From assembly GCA_009927165.1 (NCBI GenBank), contig RFNO01000098.1, positions 1-46,376 of the forward strand: 46,376 nucleotides of DNA, read 5' to 3'. A program made the translations under genes and the position numbers. Under the pieces are notes generated by a model. It ran no database searches and was not told where the DNA came from. It saw only the letters and a list, made by a program, of their open reading frames with translations. Origin of the DNA: Pseudomonadota bacterium. GTDB taxonomy: Bacteria; Bdellovibrionota; FAC87; UBA2466. Positions within the stretch are counted from its first letter, which is position 1; every line of letters begins with the position of its first letter. This document shows, in pieces, positions 16,559-25,168 of the stretch.

Positions 16559-17365
16559 TTAGGGTTCCTCAGGTGAAGCAATGGTTCGGGGAGCTTCGGC
16601 AGGTGGAACAATCTCCGGGCTTCTTTCTAGACTCTTCTGAGCGAGTCCGGAGACCAGCTCTTGGGACTCAGTTTCTGCTGCCCAATAAATGGGAAATTGG
16701 ACGGTTCCTAATAAAGAACCTTTCACTGTGGTGAAAGGATTGCCGACTTGACCATTCACCATGAGTTTCATCATCTGCTTTTTAAAAGGGAGGTTTTTCC
16801 CTTCACTTTTTACTGTTACTTTTTCGGCAGAGCCAATTGGGCTAAGAGTAATGACTCCAGTTTCTGAAAAAAAAGTGGCTTTTAGTTTTTCTTGATCATC
16901 TGTTGAAATTTTTGTTTGACTCGAATTGAAAACAAAAAAGGCCGATTCTCTTTTTTCTTTATCTGCTTTCTGAATATCTTGGATGTTAATTCTGATTGGG
17001 CGCAACGTAGGGATCTTTTTAACTTTAATCGTGATAGAACCAAATTGAGGCTGTAGATCAGCAGGAATATTTCCGCGATTACCCAGGGCAATCTGAATCA
17101 CTTGATAGTCCCCAATCATTTTTTGGTAGGATTCGGGCAAATTATTTTGAGTAAAAACCAAGCCTAATCCGTAGTGCGTTTTATCTTTTCCAAATTCGAT
17201 TGATTCATTAGATTCACCAAGTTTGAAATCCAGCTGACCTTCCCCGGCAATTTGGTCAACGGAAAAAATCTCCATCGTCTTTAAAACCGGGATACTAGAA
17301 GAAGCTGGTGTGGCATTTCCCAAAAAGCTAATCCCCAATAAAAAAATCAAAAAAAGTTTGTTCAT
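16559..17365 (-). CDS. Exported protein of unknown function
   Basis: A 268-residue protein with a signal peptide ([18 protein letters not shown], cleavage near NAT). The mature part is rich in beta-strand-like segments with few cysteines and no motif I recognise. The last 25 residues are Pro/Glu/Ala-rich. I choose the ATG at 17363-17365, which has GGAAAGAGA upstream and overlaps the ferredoxin stop by four bases; the longer TTG form is unlikely. Translational coupling to the ferredoxin-like gene suggests a shared process, but none can be named. Confidence 0.6.
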   Translation of the reverse strand: MNKLFLIFLLGISFLGNATPASSSIPVLKTMEIFSVDQIAGEGQLDFKLGESNESIEFGKDKTHYGLGLVFTQNNLPESYQKMIGDYQVIQIALGNRGNIPADLQPQFGSITIKVKKIPTLRPIRINIQDIQKADKEKRESAFFVFNSSQTKISTDDQEKLKATFFSETGVITLSPIGSAEKVTVKSEGKNLPFKKQMMKLMVNGQVGNPFTTVKGSLLGTVQFPIYWAAETESQELVSGLAQKSLERSPEIVPPAEAPRTIASPEEP

Positions 17366-17661
17366 GAAATAATCTCTTTCCAAATTTCTTCCGTTTGTTG
17401 GGAAGTCACTTCATTAAACCATTTTGGTGTGTGGTTACTCTTGAAAATAACAACTGCAGTTCCTTTATCGTTGCAGAAGCCCAAGCACCCGGAACGTGAA
17501 ATCCAGTGGCTATGTTGCAATTGGCTCTCTTTCACTTTTTGTTTGAGTGCTTGATAAAACTCCATTCCCCCCACTTTCTTACAACAAGATTTGTCCGGAG
17601 AACGTTCATTGGTGCACACAAAAACGGCTACCTTGCATCCTGTACCATCAAGTTCTATCAT
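17362..17661 (-). CDS. Thioredoxin-like [2Fe-2S] ferredoxin
   Basis: A 99-residue protein with the four-cysteine pattern of thioredoxin-fold 2Fe-2S ferredoxins: FVCTNER, a CC pair about ten residues on, and SGCLGFC near residue 58, followed by GTAVVIF and a C-terminal EIWKEII helix. Relatives include the NuoE-like and (2Fe-2S) ferredoxin domain proteins. It would carry one electron, partner unknown. The nearby 1200-residue flavoprotein is a conceivable partner but lies in another transcription unit. A TATCAT box 12 bases before the ATG, with no Shine-Dalgarno sequence, hints at a leaderless message. Confidence 0.75.
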   Translation of the reverse strand: MIELDGTGCKVAVFVCTNERSPDKSCCKKVGGMEFYQALKQKVKESQLQHSHWISRSGCLGFCNDKGTAVVIFKSNHTPKWFNEVTSQQTEEIWKEIIS

Positions 17662-17734
17662 TCTTTAATGATAAGGCTTTTTGCCCAATAACGGTAGTAT
17701 TCATCCACAGAGAAGAGGGGAGAATTTCTGGGCT

Positions 17735-18505
17735 ATGATGCATCCCGTACACGTCCAGGCTCATCGTGGAGCTAGTCGAGAAAAAACGGAAAACACACTA
17801 GAGGCTTTTGTTTGTGCAGCTGAAATGGGAGTGAATAGTGTGGAGCTAGATGTTCACCTCACTCAGGATGGTGTGCCCGTTGTTTTTCATGATTTTCTTC
17901 TGAAACCCGAAGCAACACTGAATCTAACAAGTGCTGTATCCCTGAGTGAGCTCAGTCTTACAAAGCTCTCCGAAATTAAGTGGAGAGACGCTACGTTCAA
18001 AATTCCGACATTGTTAGAAGTATTTGGAGCGTTAAGTTCTTATACCCCAAGCGTTCTTGCCTGGGTGGATATAGAAATGAAGACACATCCGCAATATACA
18101 AAGGTTTCTTACGACCGATTTGTTGGTCAAGTTTTTGAGCAAGTCGTATTGGGTTGGTCATTGGACAGAACGGTGTTTCGCTCGTTTAATTGGGAGCTTC
18201 TCAAAAAGATAAGAAAACAACTCTCTGAGGCAACCATTGCTACTGTGACCGATGAAACGATTACTAATTACTCGGTAGCGATTTCTGAAACCGAGCCTCA
18301 ATGGTTGGCTCCCGATTTTCATACACTTAATATCGATAATCTAAGTGGAACTCAGAGAAACGGTGTGAAAGTCATGCCTTACACAGTGAACCGAAAAGAA
18401 GATTGGCAGAAGCTGCGTGATTGGGGAATCGATGGAATTACAACTGATGATCCTCGAGGTCTTCTCCAGTGTTTAAGCAATACTACGCCTAAATTCGCTC
18501 GATAG
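17735..18505 (+). CDS. Glycerophosphodiester phosphodiesterase
   Basis: A 256-residue GDPD-family protein with the N-terminal HRGAS (catalytic histidine), ENTLEAF, VELDVHLTQDGVPVVFHD (metal-binding E and D, second histidine), and C-terminal VMPYTVN and GIDGITTDDP. It hydrolyses glycerophosphodiesters to glycerol-3-phosphate and an alcohol. No signal peptide is seen, so it is probably cytoplasmic. Start at the ATG at 17735 (a second ATG follows at 17738). The GGGGAG at 17717 is rather far from it. The 3' end overlaps the convergent flavoprotein gene by 17 bases. Confidence 0.88.
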   Translation: MMHPVHVQAHRGASREKTENTLEAFVCAAEMGVNSVELDVHLTQDGVPVVFHDFLLKPEATLNLTSAVSLSELSLTKLSEIKWRDATFKIPTLLEVFGALSSYTPSVLAWVDIEMKTHPQYTKVSYDRFVGQVFEQVVLGWSLDRTVFRSFNWELLKKIRKQLSEATIATVTDETITNYSVAISETEPQWLAPDFHTLNIDNLSGTQRNGVKVMPYTVNRKEDWQKLRDWGIDGITTDDPRGLLQCLSNTTPKFAR

Positions 18506-21500
18506 TTCCTTTTTTGAAAAGCACATCGATGTATTTGTTCGTGAGCTTTTCCGTCAGGCTGTTTTGTTTGAGTCGGTCGTTCAGGTTTGTGTAATCTACA
18601 CAATCCGAAATTTGGTCTTGATTAAAACATGAAAACACAAACGACTCTTTTTTGGTAACGGGATCAACATGCCTTTGAAGACACTGAGCGCACACTTCTT
18701 TCATCATGCATTGCATGGGAGAGTTAATGGAAGCGATACAGACGTGTTCAGGCTTTAAGAATGGCTTGAGTACTCCGTGCCGAGAAGCTGTTACCGCTGC
18801 CATCATTCGATCCGAACCAATTACAATCATGTGATCTACAGAATCCAGTGGATAAAGCGGAGCTCCATCGAGTTCTCCTTTTCCGTAAGCCAACATTGCT
18901 TCTACGATATTTCCAACGAACGAACGGTCTTGTTTTCGGTTCGTGCGGATGGGTTCTGAGCCTTTATCAACCGCCCAAATTACTTGATCGGTACCGTCTT
19001 CAATTTCCTTCTGCTTAAAAATATCCGTACTCTTCTTGTACCCCGCGAAATAAAGAACTTTACTGCCTTTTGCTCTCAATGCTCTTGAAATCGAAAGAAG
19101 TACTGCATTTCCCAATCCTCCCCCAGCGAGCAAGACAGTCTTGTTTTCCGGAATTTCACTGGGAGCCCCGGTGGGACCCATCACAACTACAGGATCTCCA
19201 GGACGCAATGAGGCACATAATCGTGAGCTTCCGCCCATTTCAAGCACTACCATGCTGAGTAGGTCATTTTCCTTATCCACCCAAGCTCCCGTAAGAGCCA
19301 AGCTCTCTGTCAAAAGTCTAGTTCCCTCCATTGAGTGCGAAAGAGTTTCATAATTCTGTAGCCTGTAGAATTGGCCGGGTTCAAATTTGCGAGCCGCATA
19401 GCGTGCTTTCACAATGACTTCAACAATCGTGTCGGTGAGGCGAACGACATTGTGAATTCTTGGCACGAGAGCCGAATCTAAATATTTGATAAGAGATTCA
19501 AACTTGGAGCTGGGTACTGGCTTTTGTGAAGCAGCTTGAATGTCCGTTTTGAATAATTGGGCAATAAAAGGAACTCCCTTTTTGGCTGAAGCCATTGCTT
19601 TCACGACATTGCCGTTGAAGTCAGGATGATTGTCGCCGAAGTAACTTACAAACCGTTGGGAATTCTCATGGGACAAAAAGAAGCCGCCAGCTTCTCCTTC
19701 GACAGTTTCTTTGAGTTTCCATTTTTCATCAGTGTTTTCGAGGCGATGGCTTTGGAAGAAATAGCCGTCCTTATCTAACTTAAAGGTACCTGGAAATTCC
19801 CTCTCATAGATCGTGTTGGGGCTTGTCCCAGCAGCCACACAAACCGTCCGAGCGGCAAGAGTCACCGTTTCTCCGTTGGCTTTTTTGAAAACCATGCCTT
19901 CTACAGCGCCAAATCGGTCCTTAAGGGCCTCAACTGGGCTTACGTTTTCAATAAAATAAATGCCTTCTTCAAGAGCTTTGATGATTTCCTCATGATTGAG
20001 ACGATAAGCTGGGGAGTCTTGCATTCTTTTTCGATAAGCAAGTGATACGCCACCCCACTTGCGACAAAGCGAAATAAAGTTTGGTTGTCGTTTTTCTTTC
20101 TTGGCAACTGCGCGTTCTTCTCGGATGGCTCTGCCGTGTTCCAAGAAAGTAGTAAGCGTAAGTTTTTCTTCTTCGGAGCACATGGCCCAAACTGAGTTCT
20201 CTCCAAACTCATGACAGAGGCTTTCAAAACGATTCAACACATTTTCAACTTGAATCGGATAGTAAGCCAATAATTCAGTGGCAGTATCGATTCCGGTGAG
20301 GCCTCCCCCGATTACTAAAGCTGGTAGTCTTACTTCCAAGTTAAAAAGTGTATTTTTCTTAAATCCGCCATTGAGTTGAAGTCCCATCAAGAAGTCACTA
20401 GCTTTACGAATTCCTCGACTGAGATTGTTCTTGATATTGATAAGTGTAGGTTTCCCTGCTCCTGTAGCTAGCGCAACGTGATCAAAACCTAACTCCCAAG
20501 CATCTTCTAATGTGAGGGTGCCTCCAAAACGAACGCCGCCAAAGAAGTGCACATTATTTCTTCGCAGCAGTGAGAGATAAATTACTGATAGGAAGTTCTT
20601 ATCCCAACGTACGGTAATTCCGTACTCAGATACTCCTCCGAATCCCATGAGAACTCTTTCATCGAGTTCCTTTTTTAGCTCTGAAAATTGCTGGATAGCT
20701 TTCGGCTGAGGCTTACCTTTCCCTGAGAGATAGGGATCCACGGGCTCCAGTTTCAAAGCATCGATGCCCACAACTCCGAAACCCTCGTTAGCGAGATAAT
20801 GACAAACAGTGTATCCTGCGGGTCCCAAGCCTACCACCAGCACATTTTTTCCGTTGTAGGGGAGAGCGTAGGGACGTTTTCTGTTTAAGGGATTCCATCG
20901 CGTGAACAAGCTATAAATTTCAAATCCGTAGGGTAAATTAAGTACTTCACTGAGGACGCCCGTTTCAATTTGGGGAATATTAACTGGATCCTGCTTCTGA
21001 TAAATACACCCCTTCATGCAGTCGTTACAAATTCGGTGTCCGGTTCCCGGGCACATCGGATTGTCCAACATAATCATGGCGAGACTGCCGACAGCACGAC
21101 CTTCTTTGCGGAGCGTATGCATTTCTGAAATGCGCTCTTCGAGCGGACACCCGGCGAGAGGGATACCCAGCGGATTTTTCTTGAATCCACCCGTTTTTTC
21201 CGGAAATCCTTTGGAGCAAGAATCTTTTTGTCGAGGATGACAGAGGATGCAGTAGTCAACTTCTCGAAGCACTCCGCGTGTCGACATTCTTGAATCGGTT
21301 AATTTAAACCCATCTCTATAACGCAAGTGCTGGCTAGGACCCATCAGCTTTTCTGGTAGCTGAGGATCAGCGGGTTGGCATTCTACCAGATGGTCAAAAT
21401 CCAGCTTTCCTGCTCTTCGGTAGGAGAGCCAATTCTCGATACGTTTTTTTTGTTTTGGGGAGACGTAAACTTGCACGCACCAATCTTCAATGATTTTTAA

Positions 21501-22091
21501 TGCAGCTGAGGTCTTTTCAAGGGGATTTTGACCGTGAAGGTGTGAGCAAATGCTCATGAGTTTTTGATTTTCAACGAGCTCAAGATTGCTCTTTTTCAGC
21601 TTTTGCTCACAATCAAGTAGAAAAGCCACCAGCTCCGCTAATTTGCCTTCTTCATCTGATTGTTGAGTAGGGGGGGCGTGAGACAACAACTGCTGGAGAG
21701 AGTCATTCAGTTCTTTAAAAGCTGCATCTGTGAATGCTGCTTCCTCAAATCTCTTGAATACACGAGTGTTTAAAAAATCCTTCTTGAATTTGAAAATGAT
21801 TTGAAGAAGAGAGGTGTCGGTTTTGATTTTGGAAGTTTGGCCAGAAACATTGAAAAGTTTAGCGACAAATTCTCCTACCACGCGACCAACTGCGATAAGG
21901 ATGTCTCCTTCTTGACCTGAAGGTAAGGTTTCTTTGTCTAACCGCTGAAAATTAGCTGCCGCTTCTGGATAGTGTGTTTGGCAGTATTTCCAAAATTCGG
22001 TATGGAGATCCCGCAATCGAAGAGGTTGGTACAAATCCGAAAAATTGAAAGAAGGAATTCCTAGGGGAAAATCTTTACCATCTCGGTTCAT
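18489..22091 (-). CDS. Giant fused flavoprotein: GltD/NfnL-like plus PyrK/NfnS-like modules
   Basis: A single 1200-residue frame. The N-terminal ~270 residues are helical and unrecognised. Cysteine clusters follow: CILCHPRQKDSC (about 279) and CPGTG..CNDCMKGC (about 350-365), likely Fe-S sites as in GltD/NfnL. A two-dinucleotide oxidoreductase core has GLGPAGYT (about 419-426, FAD) and VIGGGLTGID (about 590-600, NAD(P)). From about residue 890 a ferredoxin-reductase/PyrK-like module has KFEPGQFYRL, an AGGGLGNA nucleotide motif (about 985) and a C-terminal cysteine cluster CMMKEVCAQC...CFNQDQ (about 1125-1160), likely 2Fe-2S. AGGA lies seven bases before the ATG. Probable role: electron transfer between NAD(P)H and ferredoxin. 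Confidence 0.8.
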   Translation of the reverse strand: MNRDGKDFPLGIPSFNFSDLYQPLRLRDLHTEFWKYCQTHYPEAAANFQRLDKETLPSGQEGDILIAVGRVVGEFVAKLFNVSGQTSKIKTDTSLLQIIFKFKKDFLNTRVFKRFEEAAFTDAAFKELNDSLQQLLSHAPPTQQSDEEGKLAELVAFLLDCEQKLKKSNLELVENQKLMSICSHLHGQNPLEKTSAALKIIEDWCVQVYVSPKQKKRIENWLSYRRAGKLDFDHLVECQPADPQLPEKLMGPSQHLRYRDGFKLTDSRMSTRGVLREVDYCILCHPRQKDSCSKGFPEKTGGFKKNPLGIPLAGCPLEERISEMHTLRKEGRAVGSLAMIMLDNPMCPGTGHRICNDCMKGCIYQKQDPVNIPQIETGVLSEVLNLPYGFEIYSLFTRWNPLNRKRPYALPYNGKNVLVVGLGPAGYTVCHYLANEGFGVVGIDALKLEPVDPYLSGKGKPQPKAIQQFSELKKELDERVLMGFGGVSEYGITVRWDKNFLSVIYLSLLRRNNVHFFGGVRFGGTLTLEDAWELGFDHVALATGAGKPTLINIKNNLSRGIRKASDFLMGLQLNGGFKKNTLFNLEVRLPALVIGGGLTGIDTATELLAYYPIQVENVLNRFESLCHEFGENSVWAMCSEEEKLTLTTFLEHGRAIREERAVAKKEKRQPNFISLCRKWGGVSLAYRKRMQDSPAYRLNHEEIIKALEEGIYFIENVSPVEALKDRFGAVEGMVFKKANGETVTLAARTVCVAAGTSPNTIYEREFPGTFKLDKDGYFFQSHRLENTDEKWKLKETVEGEAGGFFLSHENSQRFVSYFGDNHPDFNGNVVKAMASAKKGVPFIAQLFKTDIQAASQKPVPSSKFESLIKYLDSALVPRIHNVVRLTDTIVEVIVKARYAARKFEPGQFYRLQNYETLSHSMEGTRLLTESLALTGAWVDKENDLLSMVVLEMGGSSRLCASLRPGDPVVVMGPTGAPSEIPENKTVLLAGGGLGNAVLLSISRALRAKGSKVLYFAGYKKSTDIFKQKEIEDGTDQVIWAVDKGSEPIRTNRKQDRSFVGNIVEAMLAYGKGELDGAPLYPLDSVDHMIVIGSDRMMAAVTASRHGVLKPFLKPEHVCIASINSPMQCMMKEVCAQCLQRHVDPVTKKESFVFSCFNQDQISDCVDYTNLNDRLKQNSLTEKLTNKYIDVLFKKGTIERI

Positions 22092-22183
22092 GAGTGATCC
22101 TATCCGTATTACTGGCGCAATTGGCCGTTTTTGGTAGCGAAGGAAATAGCTTGTTTAAAGGTGTTTGTCACTAGCGGCAAGCA

Positions 22184-22204
22184 TCTAAATAGACGATATT
22201 TAGA
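22184..22204. repeat. Perfect AT-rich inverted repeat
   Basis: TCTAAATA and TATTTAGA form an 8-bp perfect palindrome around the loop GACGA, just after the stop of the gene at 22210. It has no T-run on the minus-strand downstream side, so it is a poor terminator for that gene. It could be an operator for the flavoprotein gene 93 bases downstream or an mRNA-end structure. Confidence 0.45.
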
Positions 22205-22209
22205 GCTTT

Positions 22210-22509
22210 TTACTTTTTCTTAATTCGGTTTCCGAATTCCTTAATTTTGCCAGCGGTCTTTTCCAAAGTGGAAGCTACAGCTTCTGCTCCAGCTGATGCT
22301 ACTCTGGCTCCCTTGCCCATGATTTCAGCGCCTTTGGAACCGACTTCGAAACCTTTGGCAATTTTATCGCGGTCTATGGATTCAGCCGCTTTTTGAACCA
22401 TCCCTTTAACTGTTCCAGCCGTGCGCTTGGCTTCTTGAGTTACTTTTTGAGCTTGTTCTTTTACTTCAGCTGCTTTTTGTTTTAACTGTGGCAATAGGTC
22501 TTTTTTCAT
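22210..22509 (-). CDS. Ala/Lys-rich helical protein
   Basis: A 99-residue, strongly charged protein made almost entirely of Ala, Lys, Glu, Gly and Val, with repeated amphipathic-helix patterns such as QKAAEVKEQAQKV and KGARVASAGAEAVAS. There is no signal peptide and no cysteine or tryptophan. The composition resembles LEA-like, YtxH-like or phasin-like helical proteins, but similarity of composition is weak evidence. It begins two bases after the YD-repeat gene's stop, so the two are probably expressed together. Function unknown. Confidence 0.6.
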   Translation of the reverse strand: MKKDLLPQLKQKAAEVKEQAQKVTQEAKRTAGTVKGMVQKAAESIDRDKIAKGFEVGSKGAEIMGKGARVASAGAEAVASTLEKTAGKIKEFGNRIKKK

Positions 22510-22511
22510 AA

Positions 22512-24251
22512 TTAACTCCCGGCTGTAAGCCCCAATCCAGCAGGGCGAATGATATCAAGTAAACTTTGAAATCCTTTCATAATCTTTCTTACAACTTCCT
22601 GAGATTGCTCTTGGGTTGGACGGCGATTTTTAAATGCAGATAAGACCGTTTCAGTTTTTAAAATGCGCCCTTCGGGATCGTAACTGATTTTAACGGTTCC
22701 GATGGTCTGATCAGTGATAAGAATAGGTTTGCCTTGAGTTCCGTACTTAAAAAGAATTTTCTTTTTGTTACCGTCCGTCATTTCAATAATTCGACCATAT
22801 TTATCATAGGAAAGTGACACTCTTTCATTCTTAGAATTCGATGCTTTAACAAGGTTTCCTTTAGCATCATAGGCATATTCGGAAGTTACTCTGTTTTGAG
22901 TGACTTTACTTATTTTTTTCCACATTTGATCGTACTCAATTTGAATGTCTTCGGAGGGACCTACTTTTTCCTTGAGTAAACCATCTTCTGTGTACTTAAA
23001 ATTAGTAACTTCTCCATTTTTTGTAATTTGGAGAGGCTTTCCGCAACAGGCTGTAAAGACAGTGGTGGAATTATTACCAAGTTCCTTTGTCTCTTGTTTG
23101 TAGAGATATTTAGAACCATCAGCTCTCGCTTTAAGAAAGAATTCCTCATAGGTTTCTTGTTGGGAGTTTCCAGTTTTATAAGTAGTCCGTGTCCAGAAAT
23201 TTGAATCGGGGTTGCTTGAGCCTCGACCGTAACTGTAAAGAGTTTCACTGCCTTCTTTATCTCGATGGTAAACAAGAAGACCAGCATCATCGTAACGAAA
23301 CTCGCGAGAGACTTGGTTTTTGTTGGAGCTTTCGGAGAGGTACTCAATGGTAGTCAACAGGTGCGGAAATTTCTTGTTTTCGTAACGAAAAGCATAAGAT
23401 TGCTGATTAGAGTCCGTTACTTTGCTGAGATTTCCCAATCCATCATACTCATAGGTAGACTTTCGACCTCGATTATCGACAACAGAGACCACTCGGTCAC
23501 CCCTCCACACTAACTTCAAACTGGTCACTCGATCTTGGTCATGAATTTCAGAAACCTGGAGTTTGTTGTTACTAGAGTAAAGATAATCAAAGTAAAAACC
23601 ATTTTTATCTATTTGTCGGACCATTCTTCCGTCTTTATCAAAAACCTGAGTGATGCCATCTTTTTCACGAAACCACTGATTATTTCTATACTGAACTGTT
23701 TGATAGCCGTAGTCAGAAGAAATCAAAACATCTACACTGGGAGCTGTTGAGATCTTGTATCTTCCAGCAATTTCGGAGCGGAACTGAGGATCAGTTCTTA
23801 ATTGAGTGGACATTTTTTCGGGGAGGGCCAATTGACTGAGTTCACTTTCTGAAAGTTTTCTTCCTTTTTTCTGCTCAAAATAAAGCTTTTTCACGGAATG
23901 AATAAATCCATCCACTGCTTTTGATTCGAGTTGGCCCGCTCTAAAAATGATATTGTTGCCTGTCCCACCATCCCGCAAGATCACAGATTTTTCTGGAGTA
24001 ACTGTGAGGGTAGTCTCCAATGGTGAAGTCCATCCCCACCCGAAAGTACCTGACCATCCGCTGGTTTCATTTAAAGCTGTAATTGAGTTGTAAGAGCGAA
24101 GCAGTTCTAAAGGGACAGCATAACCGGGAACACTGAAATCAACGTAGACAACATTCATGCTGCCATTGACCCGATTCACGGTAACTGCTGTGGCATGAGA
24201 CGAAGAGAAAAGCCCCGAGATCACTACCAGAAGGATTATAAGTAATTGCAT
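22512..24251 (-). CDS. Exported YD-repeat (RHS-like) protein
   Basis: A 579-residue protein with a signal peptide (MQLLIILLVVISGLFSSSHA) and an N-terminal RHS-type region (YNSITALNETSGWSGTFGWGW, a DUF6531-like opening). About six YD-type repeats follow, such as YEYDGLGNLSKVTD and YAYDAKGNLVKAS, to about residue 530. There is no polymorphic toxin domain at the C-terminus and no conserved RHS core-end motif. YD repeats form extracellular beta cages. It follows tadB by 35 bases but has its own TATAAT box 13 bases before the ATG and no Shine-Dalgarno sequence. It may be a surface or Tad-linked exported protein. Confidence 0.75.
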   Translation of the reverse strand: MQLLIILLVVISGLFSSSHATAVTVNRVNGSMNVVYVDFSVPGYAVPLELLRSYNSITALNETSGWSGTFGWGWTSPLETTLTVTPEKSVILRDGGTGNNIIFRAGQLESKAVDGFIHSVKKLYFEQKKGRKLSESELSQLALPEKMSTQLRTDPQFRSEIAGRYKISTAPSVDVLISSDYGYQTVQYRNNQWFREKDGITQVFDKDGRMVRQIDKNGFYFDYLYSSNNKLQVSEIHDQDRVTSLKLVWRGDRVVSVVDNRGRKSTYEYDGLGNLSKVTDSNQQSYAFRYENKKFPHLLTTIEYLSESSNKNQVSREFRYDDAGLLVYHRDKEGSETLYSYGRGSSNPDSNFWTRTTYKTGNSQQETYEEFFLKARADGSKYLYKQETKELGNNSTTVFTACCGKPLQITKNGEVTNFKYTEDGLLKEKVGPSEDIQIEYDQMWKKISKVTQNRVTSEYAYDAKGNLVKASNSKNERVSLSYDKYGRIIEMTDGNKKKILFKYGTQGKPILITDQTIGTVKISYDPEGRILKTETVLSAFKNRRPTQEQSQEVVRKIMKGFQSLLDIIRPAGLGLTAGS

Positions 24252-24258
24252 TTTAACT

Positions 24259-24264
24259 ATTATA
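24259..24264 (-). promoter_or_regulatory. -10 box (TATAAT) of the YD-repeat gene
   Basis: A perfect TATAAT on the minus strand begins 13 bases before the ATG, in the 35-base gap after tadB. The predicted transcription start is at or within one base of the start codon. No good -35 box is visible. Confidence 0.4.
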
Positions 24265-24286
24265 CTTGAACCAAGGCGCTGGAAAA

Positions 24287-25165
24287 CTAAACTTTGATCT
24301 GAATAATTCGCCAAATCGTGTAACCCCCCAAGAACTGAAGCGTCATCATGACACCCAGCATGGCCCATCCCGGCACAGTGGTGAACATCGGGGCAATGCG
24401 CTCTGGGTCAATTTGATAAAGGATAGCTCCCATCGCAAAAGGCATCAGCACCACAATTACGCCTTGCATAACCCCCTGAGAAACCATTGCTGAAATTTTA
24501 GCTTCAATCTTGATTCTTTCTCGAATGGTATAAGCAATGGTATCAAAAGTTTCCGCTAAGTTACCGCCCGTTTCTTTTAAAATATTAACGCTGGTAGTAA
24601 ACATTTCGATGTCATCGTGAGGCATTCGTTTGGAGAGATTGCCCATGGCATCCTCAAGAGTTACCCCTAACTTATTTTGAGAAAGGATGAGGCCGAATTC
24701 TTGTGAGATTGGGTTGGGCATTTCTGCTTGAACTATAGAAATCGCCTGGGGCACGTTGAGTCCGGAACGAAGGCCATTCGACATCAGACTAAGACCATCC
24801 ACCATTTGGATAACAAATTTTTTGATTCGTCGACTGTGAAGAAGGCCAATCACGATAGCGGGTAACTTCCATCCGAGAGCAACAAAAATGAGTCCCAAAG
24901 TAAAGCCACCGCCGACACTGGGGCGTCCGGCTAGAACTCCCATTAGAAACAGAGCTATCAAATATCCAGTGTAAAGTTGGGTCAGTTTTTTAGGAGTAAC
25001 TTCAATAAACATTAAATCGAGTTTCACAGCCATTTCGTCTTGTTGCCGAGTGGCTTTGCCCCCTATCCAAGCGTAAAGTTGTTCTCCGTTGCGCAGAAGA
25101 CCATACAGAAGGCTTCCTCCAACCCATGCAATCGAACCAAATTTTAATAAAAGCGAAGTTTCCAT
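24287..25165 (-). CDS. tadB: TadB-type inner-membrane platform protein (T2SF family)
   Basis: A 292-residue protein with an N-terminal membrane segment, two more near residues 70-110, the T2SF domain in the middle (GLRSGLNVPQAISIVQAEM; LGVTLEDAMGNLSKRMP; IEMFTTSVNILKETGGNLAETFDTIA) and two C-terminal membrane helices. It is the platform on which the Tad motor assembles Flp pili. In most Tad loci a second homologue, TadC, follows; here the next gene is the YD-repeat protein and no second T2SF gene appears in the window. It starts three bases after the CpaE-CpaF gene. Confidence 0.88.
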   Translation of the reverse strand: METSLLLKFGSIAWVGGSLLYGLLRNGEQLYAWIGGKATRQQDEMAVKLDLMFIEVTPKKLTQLYTGYLIALFLMGVLAGRPSVGGGFTLGLIFVALGWKLPAIVIGLLHSRRIKKFVIQMVDGLSLMSNGLRSGLNVPQAISIVQAEMPNPISQEFGLILSQNKLGVTLEDAMGNLSKRMPHDDIEMFTTSVNILKETGGNLAETFDTIAYTIRERIKIEAKISAMVSQGVMQGVIVVLMPFAMGAILYQIDPERIAPMFTTVPGWAMLGVMMTLQFLGGYTIWRIIQIKV

Positions 25166-25168
25166 AGT

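Noticed and set aside
22512-24251. Idea that the YD-repeat protein with the next small gene is an RHS toxin-immunity pair
   Set aside because: The C-terminus has no toxin-like variable domain and the 99-residue Ala/Lys-rich protein does not look like an immunity protein.
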